Positions 24,967 to 36,718 of a DNA stretch of 64,000 bases are shown here, piece after piece. The notes under the pieces are model-generated. The model saw only the letters and a program-made list of their open reading frames with translations. It did not search any database and had not been told where the DNA came from. Position numbers and translations under genes: made by a program. This DNA is from Celoporthe dispersa. Taxonomy: Eukaryota > Ascomycota > Sordariomycetes > Diaporthales > Cryphonectriaceae. The stretch lies in the NCBI GenBank assembly GCA_016584495.1, contig WAID01000013.1, positions 1,302,001 to 1,366,000 on the forward strand. Direction: 5' to 3'. Position 1 is the first letter of the stretch, and every line of letters starts with the position of its first letter.

Positions 24967-25551
24967 AGTGTCCGTGCGGAAGGGTCAGATCAGGGGAGTC
25001 TCAAGTTGCAGTAGAGGACGAGGAGAAAGAGGAGCGGGAGTAGATGGGTAGAGGTGGAGGAGAAAGTTGTTGCAGGAGGCGTTGCCCAGAGAGCTGTTTG
25101 TCGTCGTCGCACGGTCAGAATCCAAGCCCAAGGCGGGGCATTCGGGTACAGACCAGGCAGGTTGGAGGTGCTGCTCAGTGGGACTATGGCAAGCATGGGA
25201 CCCCGCGAAACCCACTCCTTCCCGCTCTGCTGTGTTTTCTTTTCTGGCAGTTTGCAAGGCCTCAGAGACCTGGACCCATGACTAAGCAAGCGTAAGATCC
25301 CTGTCCTGGCTGAACCCGAACCCCTGGGCCCCTGGATTGGGTGACGACGATTGATGTGGCATCTTCAGGCTCCTGTCGCTCATCCCATCATGTCGAATTC
25401 TCTTGACGCCAACTACAACAGGAAAACCACTCCTACACGTGGAGCAACCACATCATGAGGCCAGACATTTTCAGAAAAACCTACTAAGGATCTGGAAAGC
25501 TACACGTTGCCATGATCTCCAGGTTCGGAAGTACTTCCTCGAAAGGCCATC
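24967..25551. promoter_or_regulatory. Divergent promoter of MMS2 and MON2
   Basis: The 585-base interval must carry both promoters and leaders. On the MON2 side three short ORFs begin at ATGs 25390, 25455 and 25512 (reported separately). No firm TATA box is seen. Confidence 0.55.
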
Positions 25552-25586
25552 ATGTCCGCCCAGCTCCTTGTGACGGAGCTCAATAA
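25390..25586 (+). promoter_or_regulatory. Chain of three upstream ORFs before MON2
   Basis: ORF A 25390-25458 (22 codons plus stop) ends TCATGA, whose ATG starts ORF B 25455-25487 (10 codons). ORF C 25512-25586 (24 codons) overlaps the MON2 ATG at 25552 out of frame. If the transcript starts upstream of 25390, MON2 initiation would need leaky scanning or reinitiation. The transcription start is unknown. Confidence 0.4.
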
Positions 25587-28500
25587 CCTCATCACTGAGA
25601 GCAAGCGTAAACACCAGGATCTCAGACAGGTAGACATTTCCCTAGGCTGACGTCCATCTTGTTCCATTGCGTGACTGATCTCTTAGTACAGGCCGCCGAG
25701 AAATCGCTCGAGGAGCTCAAGAGCCTCCGAGTTACAGAGGCCCAGCTCGGCGCAGGTCAGTCGTCATTTTCCCCGATTGGCAGCCCAGCCAGCCTGCCAA
25801 GGTGACCGAAGAGACCCAGGAGAAGTCTCGACAGAAGTGGCTCAGATGCTGGCAAGATTCAAGGCTGCCAATTGCTACCACCAGTCTCATCAGCAGCTGG
25901 ACTGGGCACCGGTGCGAACTGTTTGACAGACAGGACGGCAGGTTGACTGACTGGACAACCTGGTAGAACTATCCCAAAGAGTCAATTTCGCCAACCCCTT
26001 CATAATTGCATGCGGGACAAAAAATGCAAAGTTCACCAGCATAGCAATCGTTTGCTTGCAGCGGCTCATCGTCTCCAAGGCTCTACCTAGGTCTAAACTG
26101 AGCCCTGTCCTCGAAGCCCTCCGTGAGGCGACCTCTGCCGGCCTCGATGTCCAGCTCAAGATCCTCCAGGCCCTCCCTTCTCTCCTCCAGAACTATTCCA
26201 CCGATATAAAAAATGACCTCTTGGTGACGGCACTGAACATCTGCTTCATCCTGCAATCCAGCAAGAATGCTATCGTCAATAATACATCTGCTGCCACCCT
26301 GCAGCAGCTGATTGTCTCCGTCTTCGAGAAGGTCGTTGCGGAGGATAAGTTGCCTGACGCACCTCTCGCTGGAGAGGCACCAGCACATGATGGACGGGTT
26401 CAGTTGAGAGCAGCTGCTCTCGATGCTTACCGCATCTTTAACGACCTCTGCCTTTTGACACAGGCCCAGCGGCCAGAGTACCTTCGATTCTCTGGGCTTC
26501 AGCAGACATTCGGTTTAGAGCTGATAGAATCAGCACTGACCAACCATGCGAGCATATTTGCGACCCATCCTGAGCAGGTGCACATCCTCCGCACCAAGGT
26601 CATGCCTTTCATCATCAAGACTCTCTCCGGAAAACCCCAATTCGCCTCCTCGGTCAGGCTGTTTCGCATACTCTACACCTTGCTGCGCAGACATATCGCC
26701 CTCTTGCCCAAGGAGAGTGGCGAGGCACTGGATATCCTGACACAGATTCTCGACCAAGACACGGCCTTATGGAAGAGATCATTATGCATGGAGGTGTTTC
26801 GGGGTATATTTGCCGAGCCCGCTCTGATACGGCGGATATTCCGCACTTTCGATGCTAAGGAGGGGGAGAAAAATATCCTCAAGAGCCTGACTGCGACATT
26901 CGTCCGCGTGAGCACGGAGAAACCTGTTGTGATCGGTCTTGCACACCAGTCAACCATTCCCGTTGCTAACCCATACTCAACATCGGCAGACCAGGCGGTC
27001 CTCGACGCTAGTGGAGTCAGTGTCTCCGTCATTGCTGGTTCGGTAGGAGGAAATGCACACGATACTGGGATCAGCACGCAGTGGAGCTCGATGCGTGTCC
27101 CTTGTATTGATCAGCTTGACAAGACGGACCCGCCTGCCATCCCCGAGTCCTACGTGTACAGCCTCACGTTAGCCTGTATCACCTCTCTCTCCGAGGGCCT
27201 AGCCAAATTTGTGCTGCCTCTGACTGTTCCCGGCGATCGAAGTCGAAGACGTGGGAGGCCGGGCTCATCGGCTGATGCCGGCGAGGAACGACCCGACACA
27301 CCATCTTCTCTGGAGAGATCCGCATCCTTCAAGAAGAATCCAGTTCCTATTAACCCTCTCACTCTCAAAGAACACCCGCTATTTCCCGAAATAGAGACAT
27401 GTGCTGCCATCATCGATGAATGCTGGCCCGCCATCCTCGCCACGTGTTCGACCTTTCTCTACGCTGCTCTCGACTCTGAGTACTACCATGGTCTCGTGAG
27501 AGCGTTTCAGCGATTTGCTCACGTCGCTGGATTGCTCCAGCAAGCTACTCCCCGCGACGCATTTCTGACGACGCTCGGCAAGGCTGCCGTGCCCGCAAAT
27601 GTCTTCACGGCTTGTCTGAACGCTGGCCAGTCACGACAGTCATCAACTGCACAACCCTCCGAATCGACGGGCAACAGCATCCTCGGCAACGCCAGAGGTC
27701 TCTTGAGTGTTGAGAGTCTTGTTAGCCAGGGAAATGCAGCAGACAAGTCAAGGTCGCAGTCTTTCGATGCCAGTTCGACGGCCCTGAATACGCGCAATCT
27801 CCTGTGCCTTCGAGCCCTACTTAACCTGGGTATCGCTCTCGGGCCAACACTCTCCGCGTCATGGCAAATCATCCTGGAAACCCTGCAGCAAGCAGACTTT
27901 GTCTTGTTCACAACAGGGAAGACTGCGGGCAGGACGCCAATCGCAGCCAAAGGACCTGATCCGAATGCTGATAAGGAGGCCAGTGCTCTGCTTGCCAACT
28001 TTGGTACGGAGATCAAGTCCGTGGAAACGGCAGCATCCAGGCTCTTTGAAAGCACCATTGACTTTCCAAACAATGCCTTCTTGGAAGTCGTTAATGCGGT
28101 CTGCGGTCTGCTGGAAAAGCGATCTAAACCTGACCCAAATACTACTGAGAGAGACGGACGACCAGAGACTATTCCTGAAGAGAGCAGTTCTCAGCCGCAG
28201 TCCCCTACCTATAGAAGAATGCCGGCCACTTTGTCATCGACTGGTCCCGTTCAGGCAGACCAGTTTGCACTGGCTAAATTGGGTGATCTTGCGAAAATCA
28301 ACCTTGAGCGACTCCTTGTCAATCCACCCGATGTCTCTGGGTGGGAGCCTTTGATTTCAGAGCTAAGTCTGGCAATGAGCTCAGCATACCCCTCGGCGCC
28401 GGTGAGAATGAGGGCTGCAGATATTCTCGTCAGGCTGATACTCGAAGCCGCTAATTCTACGGCATCCTTGGCGGGCGACGTCCGTGGGCAGGTCCAGCTG

Positions 28501-31204
28501 CGCCTCTTGGAGGCTTTCCGAGATGCTTTACTCCCACTGCAGGCGGAGGACCGCGAGAGGTCTGTGGCGAGCCACTCCACTGATATCGAAATACACCGTG
28601 TCGTCCTCGAGGGGCTGAAGAGCATACTTGAAAATTGCGGCGAGAGTCTGATCAGCGGATGGGATCTTACCTTCGAGATTATCGACAGCATCTTCGTCCA
28701 CAAATTTTCGACCGCGGGCGGCGCGGAGTCAAAGAGTACTCTAACAACTCGATCAACCAAACTCATCAAGGCATCGTTCGGCTCGCTTCAGCTCATATGT
28801 TCCGACTTCTTATCCTCGCTACCCAATCTGTGCTTTCTTAACCTTGTCGATACCCTCTACAAATTTTGCTCGCAAGATGATGATCTCAACGTGGCGTTAA
28901 CGGTATGTAGTATCCTATTCCGATGGTCCATCATCCTGTATAATCACCTGTGAGGCATATGACTGACTCCCATAGACGGTCACATTCTTCTGGGCTATCT
29001 CGGATTTCCTGTCAGAGAAGAGCAATTCGATGTCCATCACGGAAGAATTGGTCGGCGGTGCTAGAGACGAGGCGCTTATCGAGTTGGCTTCTCATCCTGA
29101 CCAAGATGGCTCGAGTGCAGCCCTTTGGATGTTGTTGCTTCTACGACTCACTGCAGTTACGACAGATCAGCGTTTGGAGCTGAGAAACAGTGCCATTCAC
29201 ACCCTCCTACGCATAATTCATGCGTATGGTAACAACCTCGGACCACAAGCGTGGTCAATCTCTGTGAAATACGTCATATTCAAGCTGCTCTCGTCCATCG
29301 AAGACAGACTTCAAATGGTTAGAGATGAGGCTATCGAGGGTGACATCAGATCGGAGTGGAACGAGACTGCGGTTGTTGTTGTCCAGGGCGTCTCCAGCCT
29401 TCTCGCGAGCTACTTGGACATTCTGACCTCTTATCCGGCTTTCACAGTGCTATGGCAAGACCTCATCGGTCACTTTGCGACTATGTTGGATTTCCAGGCC
29501 TTGGACATCAATAGCGCAACATTTTCGAGTCTTGGAGGCATCCTGTCAAAGTGCGAAGAAGGAGGCAAATCAAGCTTCGACAAGAAGACGATCGACCTTG
29601 TATGGGACCTCTGGTCTCGGCGCATACCGGTGGCTGGGCCATCCGAAAATGGGAAGCATGAGGACAGCCAGAGGTGTCTGATCTCCTGGGTGGAGGCTTT
29701 TCTTGAGCTCTACCGCCTCATACAGGCGGAGCTCTCGATCGACAGGGTCAAGAGGATGCTCGAGCTGCTCCAAGAGGCCATGCTCGAAGCAACGCCAGGG
29801 TCGTACGCGAGTGACATTGAGTACGTGACACCCTTACAGGGTCGTATTCTGGAAATTGTCAAGCTTGTGCGGACGGACATTTCCGGCGTTCCGTCTGCCA
29901 TGATATCCCAGGTCTCCGAGTTTGTCGTGCTTGCCTTCGATAAGGAACGAGGAGCCACTTCGCCAACCTCCAAGCGCACGTACATTGCGATGGCCAAGGA
30001 GAGCATGGGCATTCTGCAATATCATGTGCTGTCCAACGCGACGGACGCCGATATTTACGTGAGCGGCGCTTTCTCGAAAGCGCTGACCGCGATAGCAAAG
30101 CCTATCATCCTCAAGTATAACTTCCCCGTTGTTACAAGGTCTGAGCAGCCGTGGAAGGTAGCAACGACATCTGTCCTAGCAGTACTAGAGTCGACCCTTC
30201 CACAGGTCAAGGCTGCAAAGATCTCACAAGCTACGGTGCAAGAGATCTGGGACGTCGTGGTGAGCATCTCAAATGGCATCATCACTGCCAACTATGAACA
30301 TGCCTCGACAGGGGCAGATATCGTGGGCGATCAGGAGTTCGATATCGCAGCGTTCCGGTCCCTCAAGGAGCTCATCATTCCATCTCTGGGTTCCGAGCTG
30401 ATCCCCGACAAGACACGCAGAGGCTTTTCAGAAGGGCTCTTCCGAACGTCTATCATCCATACTCCAGCGCCGGCTGAAGCGGACATCATCTACGACAACG
30501 ACAACGAAAGCGTTGATGGCCTTCACCAAGCCCTCAGCACCCTATGCAAGCCTCGGGTCGGCCGGACGATTGATCCCCAGCCCACCAAGAGGAAAGAGAT
30601 GAGCTACGTCTGCTTAGATGAGCTGTTTGACCTCGTCACGGCTCATGATGAGAAAGCCGCGGGACCCGATATTGTGCTGCAACCACCGACGCCTCGCTTT
30701 CCCCCGCCGGGCACCTCCTCGGCAGCGCCCAGTGCCCTTGACCCTCTAAAGTCGCCGGTACCTGACACCACTGGCGCCACACAACAGAAGGACGCAGACC
30801 AAGCAGACAGCATGAGCGAAACGACCCACGCACTGCACGTTCGCCTTGCGCTGACTGCTGCTCCCTACCTAATCCTGCGATGTGCTCTGACGCTGCGCGC
30901 CTACGTTGCAGACCAGCCCTTGCGCGGCCGTATGCCGCAGCCGCTCTCTCAGAGGCGGGAGCTCGAGCGTGTCTTGAGGTGCCTAATCAACCTGCATAGC
31001 GAGTCTGAGGCGATCCCGGGCGTGCGTGTTCATAACGGCGACAAACCCAGCGCTAGGCATCTGTACGGCATATACCCGTTGCTGGTTCGCGCAGTGATGG
31101 TCAATGTCAACAATGGAGACGAAAAGATTGTTGGTCTGGTCGCCCAGGCACTGAGCGTTGTAGGGAAAGAGCTGGGACTGGATGCTGGCGTGGTATGGAA
31201 ATAA
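25552..31204 (+). CDS. mon2: MON2 homologue, endosome-Golgi trafficking scaffold
   Basis: Four exons: 25552-25629, 25692-25755, 25967-28902, 28976-31204; 5,307 nt in exact frame, 1,768 residues, close to yeast and human Mon2. The N-terminus (ELNNLITESKRKHQDLRQAAEKSL) and NPFIIACGTKNAKFTSIAI form the DCB region; HUS-like armadillo repeats follow with LLQNYSTDIKNDLLVTALNIC and FLTTLGKAAVP; the C-terminus keeps TVTFFWAISDFLSE and HTLLRIIHAYG. It resembles large Arf-GEFs of the BIG/Sec7 group but lacks a Sec7 domain, as Mon2 does. Mon2 works with Dopey/Dop1 and the flippase Neo1 in recycling from endosomes to the trans-Golgi. Start chosen because the first two exons restore the conserved N-terminus. 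Divergent from MMS2. The gene appears intact. Confidence 0.95.
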
Positions 31205-31636
31205 TCAAGTCGAGAGGTATGGGTGGCACCAAGGCGTCCATGTCACGCACATAGAACAGATGTATGTATGACACAGTGATAGAGTCATAGAACAAAAATA
31301 AAGACTGTGCTAGTCAAGAAAAACCAGCAGAGTACTAAGTAATCTCAGTAAGATGAGAGTAGTGAGGCGTTCTTGATCACACTGCGAGCATGCGCTTCGT
31401 CTAGAACATCTCCAGACCTTTTGAAGAAGAAAAGCGAGCAACGCATAACATGCGAGTTGGTGAAGGGGTGGAGGAGAAAGTGCCTTCAAAACCTCTGCTG
31501 CGTAGTCCTGACATGGCCCCTTGTGATGAATCCCACGGCGCAACCGGACAAGAAGCCAGACCATGACCACTCTCCCCTCAGGCTCGATTGTTTAGCTGCC
31601 GAAGGTCGCGATGAAGTCTTGTCGGCGCTAAGCTGC
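31205..31636. other. Convergent intergenic segment, MON2 and small gene
   Basis: Follows the MON2 stop and the stop of the minus-strand 31.6-31.9 kb gene. AAATAAAG at 31294 could be a polyadenylation element for MON2. Nothing else seen. Confidence 0.45.
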
Positions 31637-31906
31637 TCATAGTCTCGATTTGCCCTGCTTCTTCTCTTCCTCCCGTCCATGAGCCCCTTCTTCGCTCGGC
31701 GTAGGAACATGATCAGTGGTCTCGGCCTTGAGGCTGACTGGGTCACCCAGCTGACTGGGGTTGGCGCCTGGGCCGTAGAATGTCTTGGTGGCTTTCTCTC
31801 GAAGGGTCTCGCTGGATCGAGAGTGAGGGAAGGAGGGGAAAGGTTTGCTGTCGTTGAGGTCTGCTTCTGTTGGGGTGAGGTCGCGGAGGGGGTTCTTGGG
31901 GGGCAT
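31637..31906 (-). CDS. Small intronless protein of unknown function, 89 aa
   Basis: ATG at 31906, stop at 31637. Polar, Pro/Ser/Glu-rich, with segments NPLRDLTPTEADLN and EKATKTFYGPGANPSQLGDP that look like short linear motifs rather than a fold; no membrane segment or signal. C-terminus basic (KKQGKSRL). It lies head-to-head with the stomatin-like gene (572 bases between ATGs). I judge it real because composition is protein-like over its whole length and the frame starts and ends cleanly between genes. Function unknown; it is likely disordered. Confidence 0.6.
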   Translation of the reverse strand: MPPKNPLRDLTPTEADLNDSKPFPSFPHSRSSETLREKATKTFYGPGANPSQLGDPVSLKAETTDHVPTPSEEGAHGREEEKKQGKSRL

Positions 31907-32478
31907 AGTTGGCAGGGAATATTATATGTAGCGGGCCTCGTGGTGCGAGGGGGGTAGAGAGCACCTGGAGAGAGAGTTTCAAATATAGGGCTTGAGAGGA
32001 ACATCAGGGTCCATCTTGTTATATCCTCTTTTCATGCTTTCTGTACCAATTCGCTGCATTGAAATCAATGACCTCACCAAGTTTTGCACATGAACAATAG
32101 TGGTAGTAAGAAAGTACTGCTGCACAAAACAGCTCAGCTTACTGAGGAAGCTAAAGCTTTAGCACCTTCAACGCCTGGCTGAGCCTGGAGGCACCTGTTC
32201 CCAACCTTCTGTTCTAATTGACACCGCCTGATTGGGCCCTACCACAGCAGGGTTCAGCTAGGTAGGCACAGCATCTCGCCTCAACGTTTGGCCGATGCTA
32301 ACGCACTGTCTTGTGGTGTGCCCGGCAGGCAGGGTATTCCAAAGGTACGTCAATCAGCTAGTGCTGGGCAACCCTGGACCTTGAGCAGCCATAGCGAGCA
32401 AGCTTCCTCAACCGCCCAAAACACCAAGCTTTCACACCCCGCGGTTACCAAGACGACGCAGATGCAGCAACGGTGACA
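31907..32478. promoter_or_regulatory. Divergent promoter of the small 89-aa gene and the stomatin-like gene
   Basis: The interval between the two ATGs. It includes AGCTTTAGC and similar short repeats around 32150 but no motif I can name. It must contain both leaders. Confidence 0.45.
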
Positions 32479-33913
32479 ATGGCCATGGTCTCCATACAAA
32501 AGGGCCTTGCGCCTGTCATGCGGCAGCGTCTTGCCCTCCAGAGCCCAACCACACAGCCAGCCCGCCTTCTGTCAGCAGCAGCAGCAGCATCTGCTCGAAG
32601 CAGCAGCCTCGTCCCTCAACATGACCACACCACCACCACTGCCACCAACAGACGGCTCCCCACCACTCAGGCCACACGAAGCTTCTCCCAGTCCTCCCAC
32701 CATGGCGCGCCAAACCCCTCAATACTAGGCATATCAGGCCCTGGAGGTCCTGGCATGGCCACCTCGTACTTCCAGAAACCATCGCTCCCCGCCAACACCA
32801 TCATCCGCTTCGTGCCGCAGCAGACAGCATGGATCGTCGAGCGCATGGGCAAGTTCAACAGGATCCTCGAGCCCGGTCTTGCCATCATGATTCCGTTCAT
32901 CGACCGCATCGCATATGTCAAGTCGCTGAAGGAGGTCGCTATCGAGATCCCGAGCCAGAGCGCCATCACGGCTGACAATGTCACCCTTGACCTTGATGGT
33001 GTCTTGTTCACGAGGGTCTTTGATGCTTACAAGGCGAGGTATGTCCTACGCCGTCCCCTCCCACCTCCTCTCCGCGGGTCTCTGTTCTGCTTTTTTCCTT
33101 TCCTCCACCAGCGCTATGTGCTAATCAAGTATGTATCCTGCCGCCAGCTACGGAGTCGAAGATGCCGAATACGCCATCTCCCAGCTCGCCCAGACGACCA
33201 TGCGCAGCGAGATCGGACAGCTCACCCTCGACCACGTCCTGAAGGAGCGCGCCGCCCTCAACACCAACATCACTGCGGCCATCAACGAGGCCGCACAGGC
33301 CTGGGGCGTTACCTGCCTGCGCTACGAGATCCGCGACATCCACGCGCCCCCTTCCGTCGTCGACGCGATGCACAGACAGGTCACTGCGGAGCGGAGCAAG
33401 CGTGCCGAGATCTTGGACTCCGAGGGTCAGCGCCAGAGCGCGATCAATATCGCCGAGGGAAAGAAGCAGAGCGTCATCCTTGCCTCCGAGGCCTTGAGGG
33501 CCGAGCAGATCAACCGCGCGAGCGGTGAGAGCGAGGCCATCCTGCTCAAGGCCAAGGCTACAGCACAGGGTATCGAGGCCGTCGCCAGGAGTATTGCTCA
33601 GGGTGAGGATGCAGCGCAGGGTGCCGTCAGCCTCTCCGTTGCAGAGAAGTACGTCGATGCCTTTGGCAAGCTGGCCAAGGAGGGAACAGCTGTCGTTGTG
33701 CCGGGCAACGTCGGCGATATCGGTGGCATGATCGCCACCGCACTGAGCGTCTACGGCAAGGTGGGGGATGCGCAAGCGAGGACGATGGCGAAGAAGACGC
33801 TGGAGCAAGGCAGGGTCCTCGAAGGGGCTGTCGCCGAGGAGGAGGTTTCCGAGTCTGAGCTCTCGCAAAAGGACAGCATCGTTGCGGACTTCGACAAGGC
33901 CGCGAGGAGATAG
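32479..33913 (+). CDS. Mitochondrial stomatin-like protein (SLP2 type)
   Basis: Exons 32479-33038 and 33148-33913 with a 109-bp intron; 441 residues. The start is ATG 32479 (MAMVSIQKG); the first ~95 residues are Arg/Ser/Ala/Gln-rich with few acids, typical of a mitochondrial presequence. The PHB/stomatin domain begins at IIRFVPQQTAWIVERMGKFN, continues RILEPGLAIMIPFID and VTLDLDGVLFTRVFDAYKA, then MRSEIGQLTLDHVLKER and the coiled-coil AERSKRAEILDSEGQRQSA. In animals SLP2 sits on the inner membrane, binds cardiolipin and prohibitin, and scaffolds proteases. After the TAG at 33911 the same frame stays open for 27 protein-like codons to TGA 33997 (see findings). Converges with the MFS gene. Confidence 0.94.
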
Positions 33914-34631
33914 GAGACCCGCGCCGCCCAGATGAAGGCCCGGAGCGCTGTCTTGCAGGAAGACGACGGGGTCCTGGTCGCTAAGGAGCACGTGTGACAA
34001 ATGTCTTGTGCTGTTTAGCGCGCGTTTCTCTGTAGGATACGGATCAAGGCGGTAAGGAGACTCGGGAGACCGAAGCAAGAAACAGAAAGAAAGAAAAAAA
34101 AACTCAGTGGAAAGGCATCATCAAAGGGCGGGTTGGGAAAAGCAACGCAGTGTGCTGGGTTTTTTTCTGTACTGTAAAGCGGACAGCATCACGACTCAAC
34201 GATTAGAGGGGGCTGCTTCACCAGAGAGGCCTCGGAATTCCACACATTCAAAAAGCCTTGTCTTGAAACCTTCTGTCCATGAGAGTAGTGCTCAAATGAG
34301 CCCGTGCTATCACACGGTCTCATGGTCTAGAGTAGAAGACTGTGAATGTTGTGCACATGATACCTGCCAATGAAGATGAGGTCGTTTGCAATGAAGTATA
34401 CGATGAGGAGCGAGTCGACTAAACGGAGAAAAGTATAGACGGTGTAGAGATTCATATTCTTTGCTTTTTGTATTCATGTACGAGCGGGTGAATTTGACAG
34501 ACAGCATTGGTATATCCCGCGCTTTCCCCCAACTACCCAGCCAGACGCAACGCCACCAATAAAACAAGTTTCATAATTCATTCATTCGTTTTGAAATCAT
34601 TCCCCAGACAAACATCTTGTGCATATGCTAT
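33914..34631. other. Convergent intergenic segment, stomatin-like gene and MFS gene
   Basis: The first 84 bases (33914-33997) are an in-frame open continuation of the stomatin-like reading frame. The rest holds A-rich and T-rich tracts suited to 3' ends. No other gene seen. Confidence 0.5.
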
Positions 34632-36718
34632 TCAGGACTCCTCCTCGACCACAACAGCCGTGGTACCAGTCGCAGGCCGCTCCGTAGATAAAGACCCCCT
34701 CGGCGTCACCGAGTCACCTCTCAGAAGCACCGGCGGCGGAGTCTCGAGGTCGACGTCTGTCCGGCTCGACGTGCCCGAGCGGGGAGAGGTAAGGTCTTTC
34801 TCAGGCATCTCCTTGACGGCGACTAGCACATCGACCGCCGCCCTCGCCTTTGCCGACGCCGTGCTGTGGTCCCGTCCATGGCCCCACTGCGAGCCGACGA
34901 TGCGCGAGATGCGGTTCTCCTGCAGCTTGTGCTCGGAGCGCAGGTCCTTGTTCATGTCGAAGAACCGGATGAGCAGCGACACGAAGAAGGCCACGCCGCT
35001 GATGGCCAGGTAGACGCGGAACACGCCGCGGAAGCCCGAGACGTAGCCCGAGACGATTTCGTCCCTGGCCTGGCCCGCGGGCATGGCGAGAAGCTGCGGC
35101 AGGAAGCTCTCGGCGTTCCTCGCGATGGAGACGGGGGCGCCGAGACGGCGGAGCTGGGAGGCCATGACGTTCTGGAAGGCGGTGCCGCCGATGCCGACGC
35201 CCAGGGCGGTGCCGAGGTGGCGCATGAAGGCGTAGGTGGCGGCGGCGTGGGCCTCGTCACCGGGGCCGCAGATGGCCTGGGCGGCGAAGTTCTGGGCGTT
35301 CAGGATGGCGCCGTGGCCGAAGCCCAGAATGACAAGGGTGACAGCCCATACGGCGGCGTGCGTATCGGCGCCCCAGATGGTAGCGAGCCCGCAGCTGACG
35401 GTGCAGACGGCCCAGCCGGCCCAGATGGGCCAGCGGTAGCTGTTGAAGCGTGTGATGAGAGCGCCCGTCACGACCGAGGAGGGGACGAGCGTCAACATGA
35501 CGGGGAGGAGGCAGAGCCCTGTGCGGAGGGGGGAGTAGGCCAGCACGGCCATGAGGTAGAAGGGGATGTAGTAGAGCTGGCCGAACAGCAGCAGGCCCTG
35601 TGCCGCGCTGCAGACATACGTGGCGACGGCGGAGGCGCAGCTGAACAGCTCGTGCCGCATGAAGGGCTCCCGTGCCCCGAAGCGCTCCCACACCGCCGCG
35701 CCGGCGAGCCCTGCAGCGCCTGCAGCCAGTGGTGCGAGGGTGGCGGCGCTGGACCAGGAGAACTGTGTTCCTGCCCACGAGATGGCGATGAGGAACGAGG
35801 TAGCGCTGGCCATGAAGACAAGCGAGCCGGCCCAGTCGACACGCCGCAGCTTATCGCCCATCGTCTCCACACGGGGCTTCATCGTCAGCAGGAAGGGGAT
35901 GGTGACCAGCCCAAACGCGCAGAAGGGGAGCATGATGTAGAAGATCCAGCGCCAGGTGGTGTGCTCCGCGATGGCGCCTCCGGCGATGGGGCCGATGCAG
36001 GTCCCAAGAGCCCACGCGCCCTGAACAGTGCCATACCTAGGGTGCATGAAATGGTTAGCCTCACGCACTCATTGGCATAGTAGCTGTGTGGCTCATCAGA
36101 AGAAAGAGGAAAAGAGAACTCACCACTTAGGCCTATGCCGGAGAGGCACGATGTCCGTGAATATGACGAGCGAGATAACCACGATGCCGCCACCACCTGT
36201 ACCCTGTATGGACCGGCCAGCGAGAAGCTGGGCGAAGCCGTGTGAGGTGGCACAGATGATGGTGCCCACCGTGAACATGGACACGGAGAATATGAGTAGG
36301 ATGGGACGCCCAAAGATGTCGGAGAGGGAGGAGAGGAAGGGCATGGCCACAGCTGTCGAGAGGAGGTAGGCCGTGCCGACCCAGATGCCCAGTGTTGTGG
36401 AGCCCTCGAGGTCTTCTACTATCGACTGGTCCATTCCCAAGACTGGTCAGCAATGTGTGTCTGAGCTGAATGTATGCCCAGGCAGGGCGGCGCCCTGGCA
36501 TGACCAGGAGGCGGAGGAGAGAGATGACTTACACTGAGGGATGTGACAATGATAGTGGCGTCAAGAGAGACCATGCACGAGATGACGCTCAAGGAGATCA
36601 TGATCATCAGTTCGTGGCCGCTGGGCTTCCACCCCAGCGCCTGCGAAAGAGCCTCCTCGTCCACCATCTCAGGCCGGAGCCCGGACTGCTGCTGCTTGTT
36701 GTTTCGTCTGAAACCCAT
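34632..36718 (-). CDS. DHA2-family MFS drug/H+ antiporter, 14-TM type
   Basis: Exons 36533-36718, 36124-36425, 34632-36036; introns 107 and 87 bp; 630 residues in exact frame. The N-terminus is cytosolic and polar, then LMIMISLSVISCMVSLDATIIV (written here only as position ~35-56) forms TM1. MFS motif A appears as SLSDIFGRPILL, the antiporter motif C as GTCIGPIAGGAI. About fourteen hydrophobic segments follow, with PPFxLTMKP-like cytosolic loops, and a C-terminal tail rich in Ser/Thr/Arg. This matches the Tri12/Azr1-type exporters that pump toxins, drugs or small metabolites out against protons. No biosynthetic genes lie beside it, so the substrate is unknown. Start at ATG 36718 (MGFRRNNK). 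Intact. Confidence 0.92.

Noticed and set aside
34866..36080. 404-codon plus-strand ORF opposite the MFS transporter
   Set aside because: It is a GC-rich antisense shadow; composition (Asp/Glu/Gly/Ala/His) mirrors the codon bias of the minus-strand gene and it has no fold or motif.
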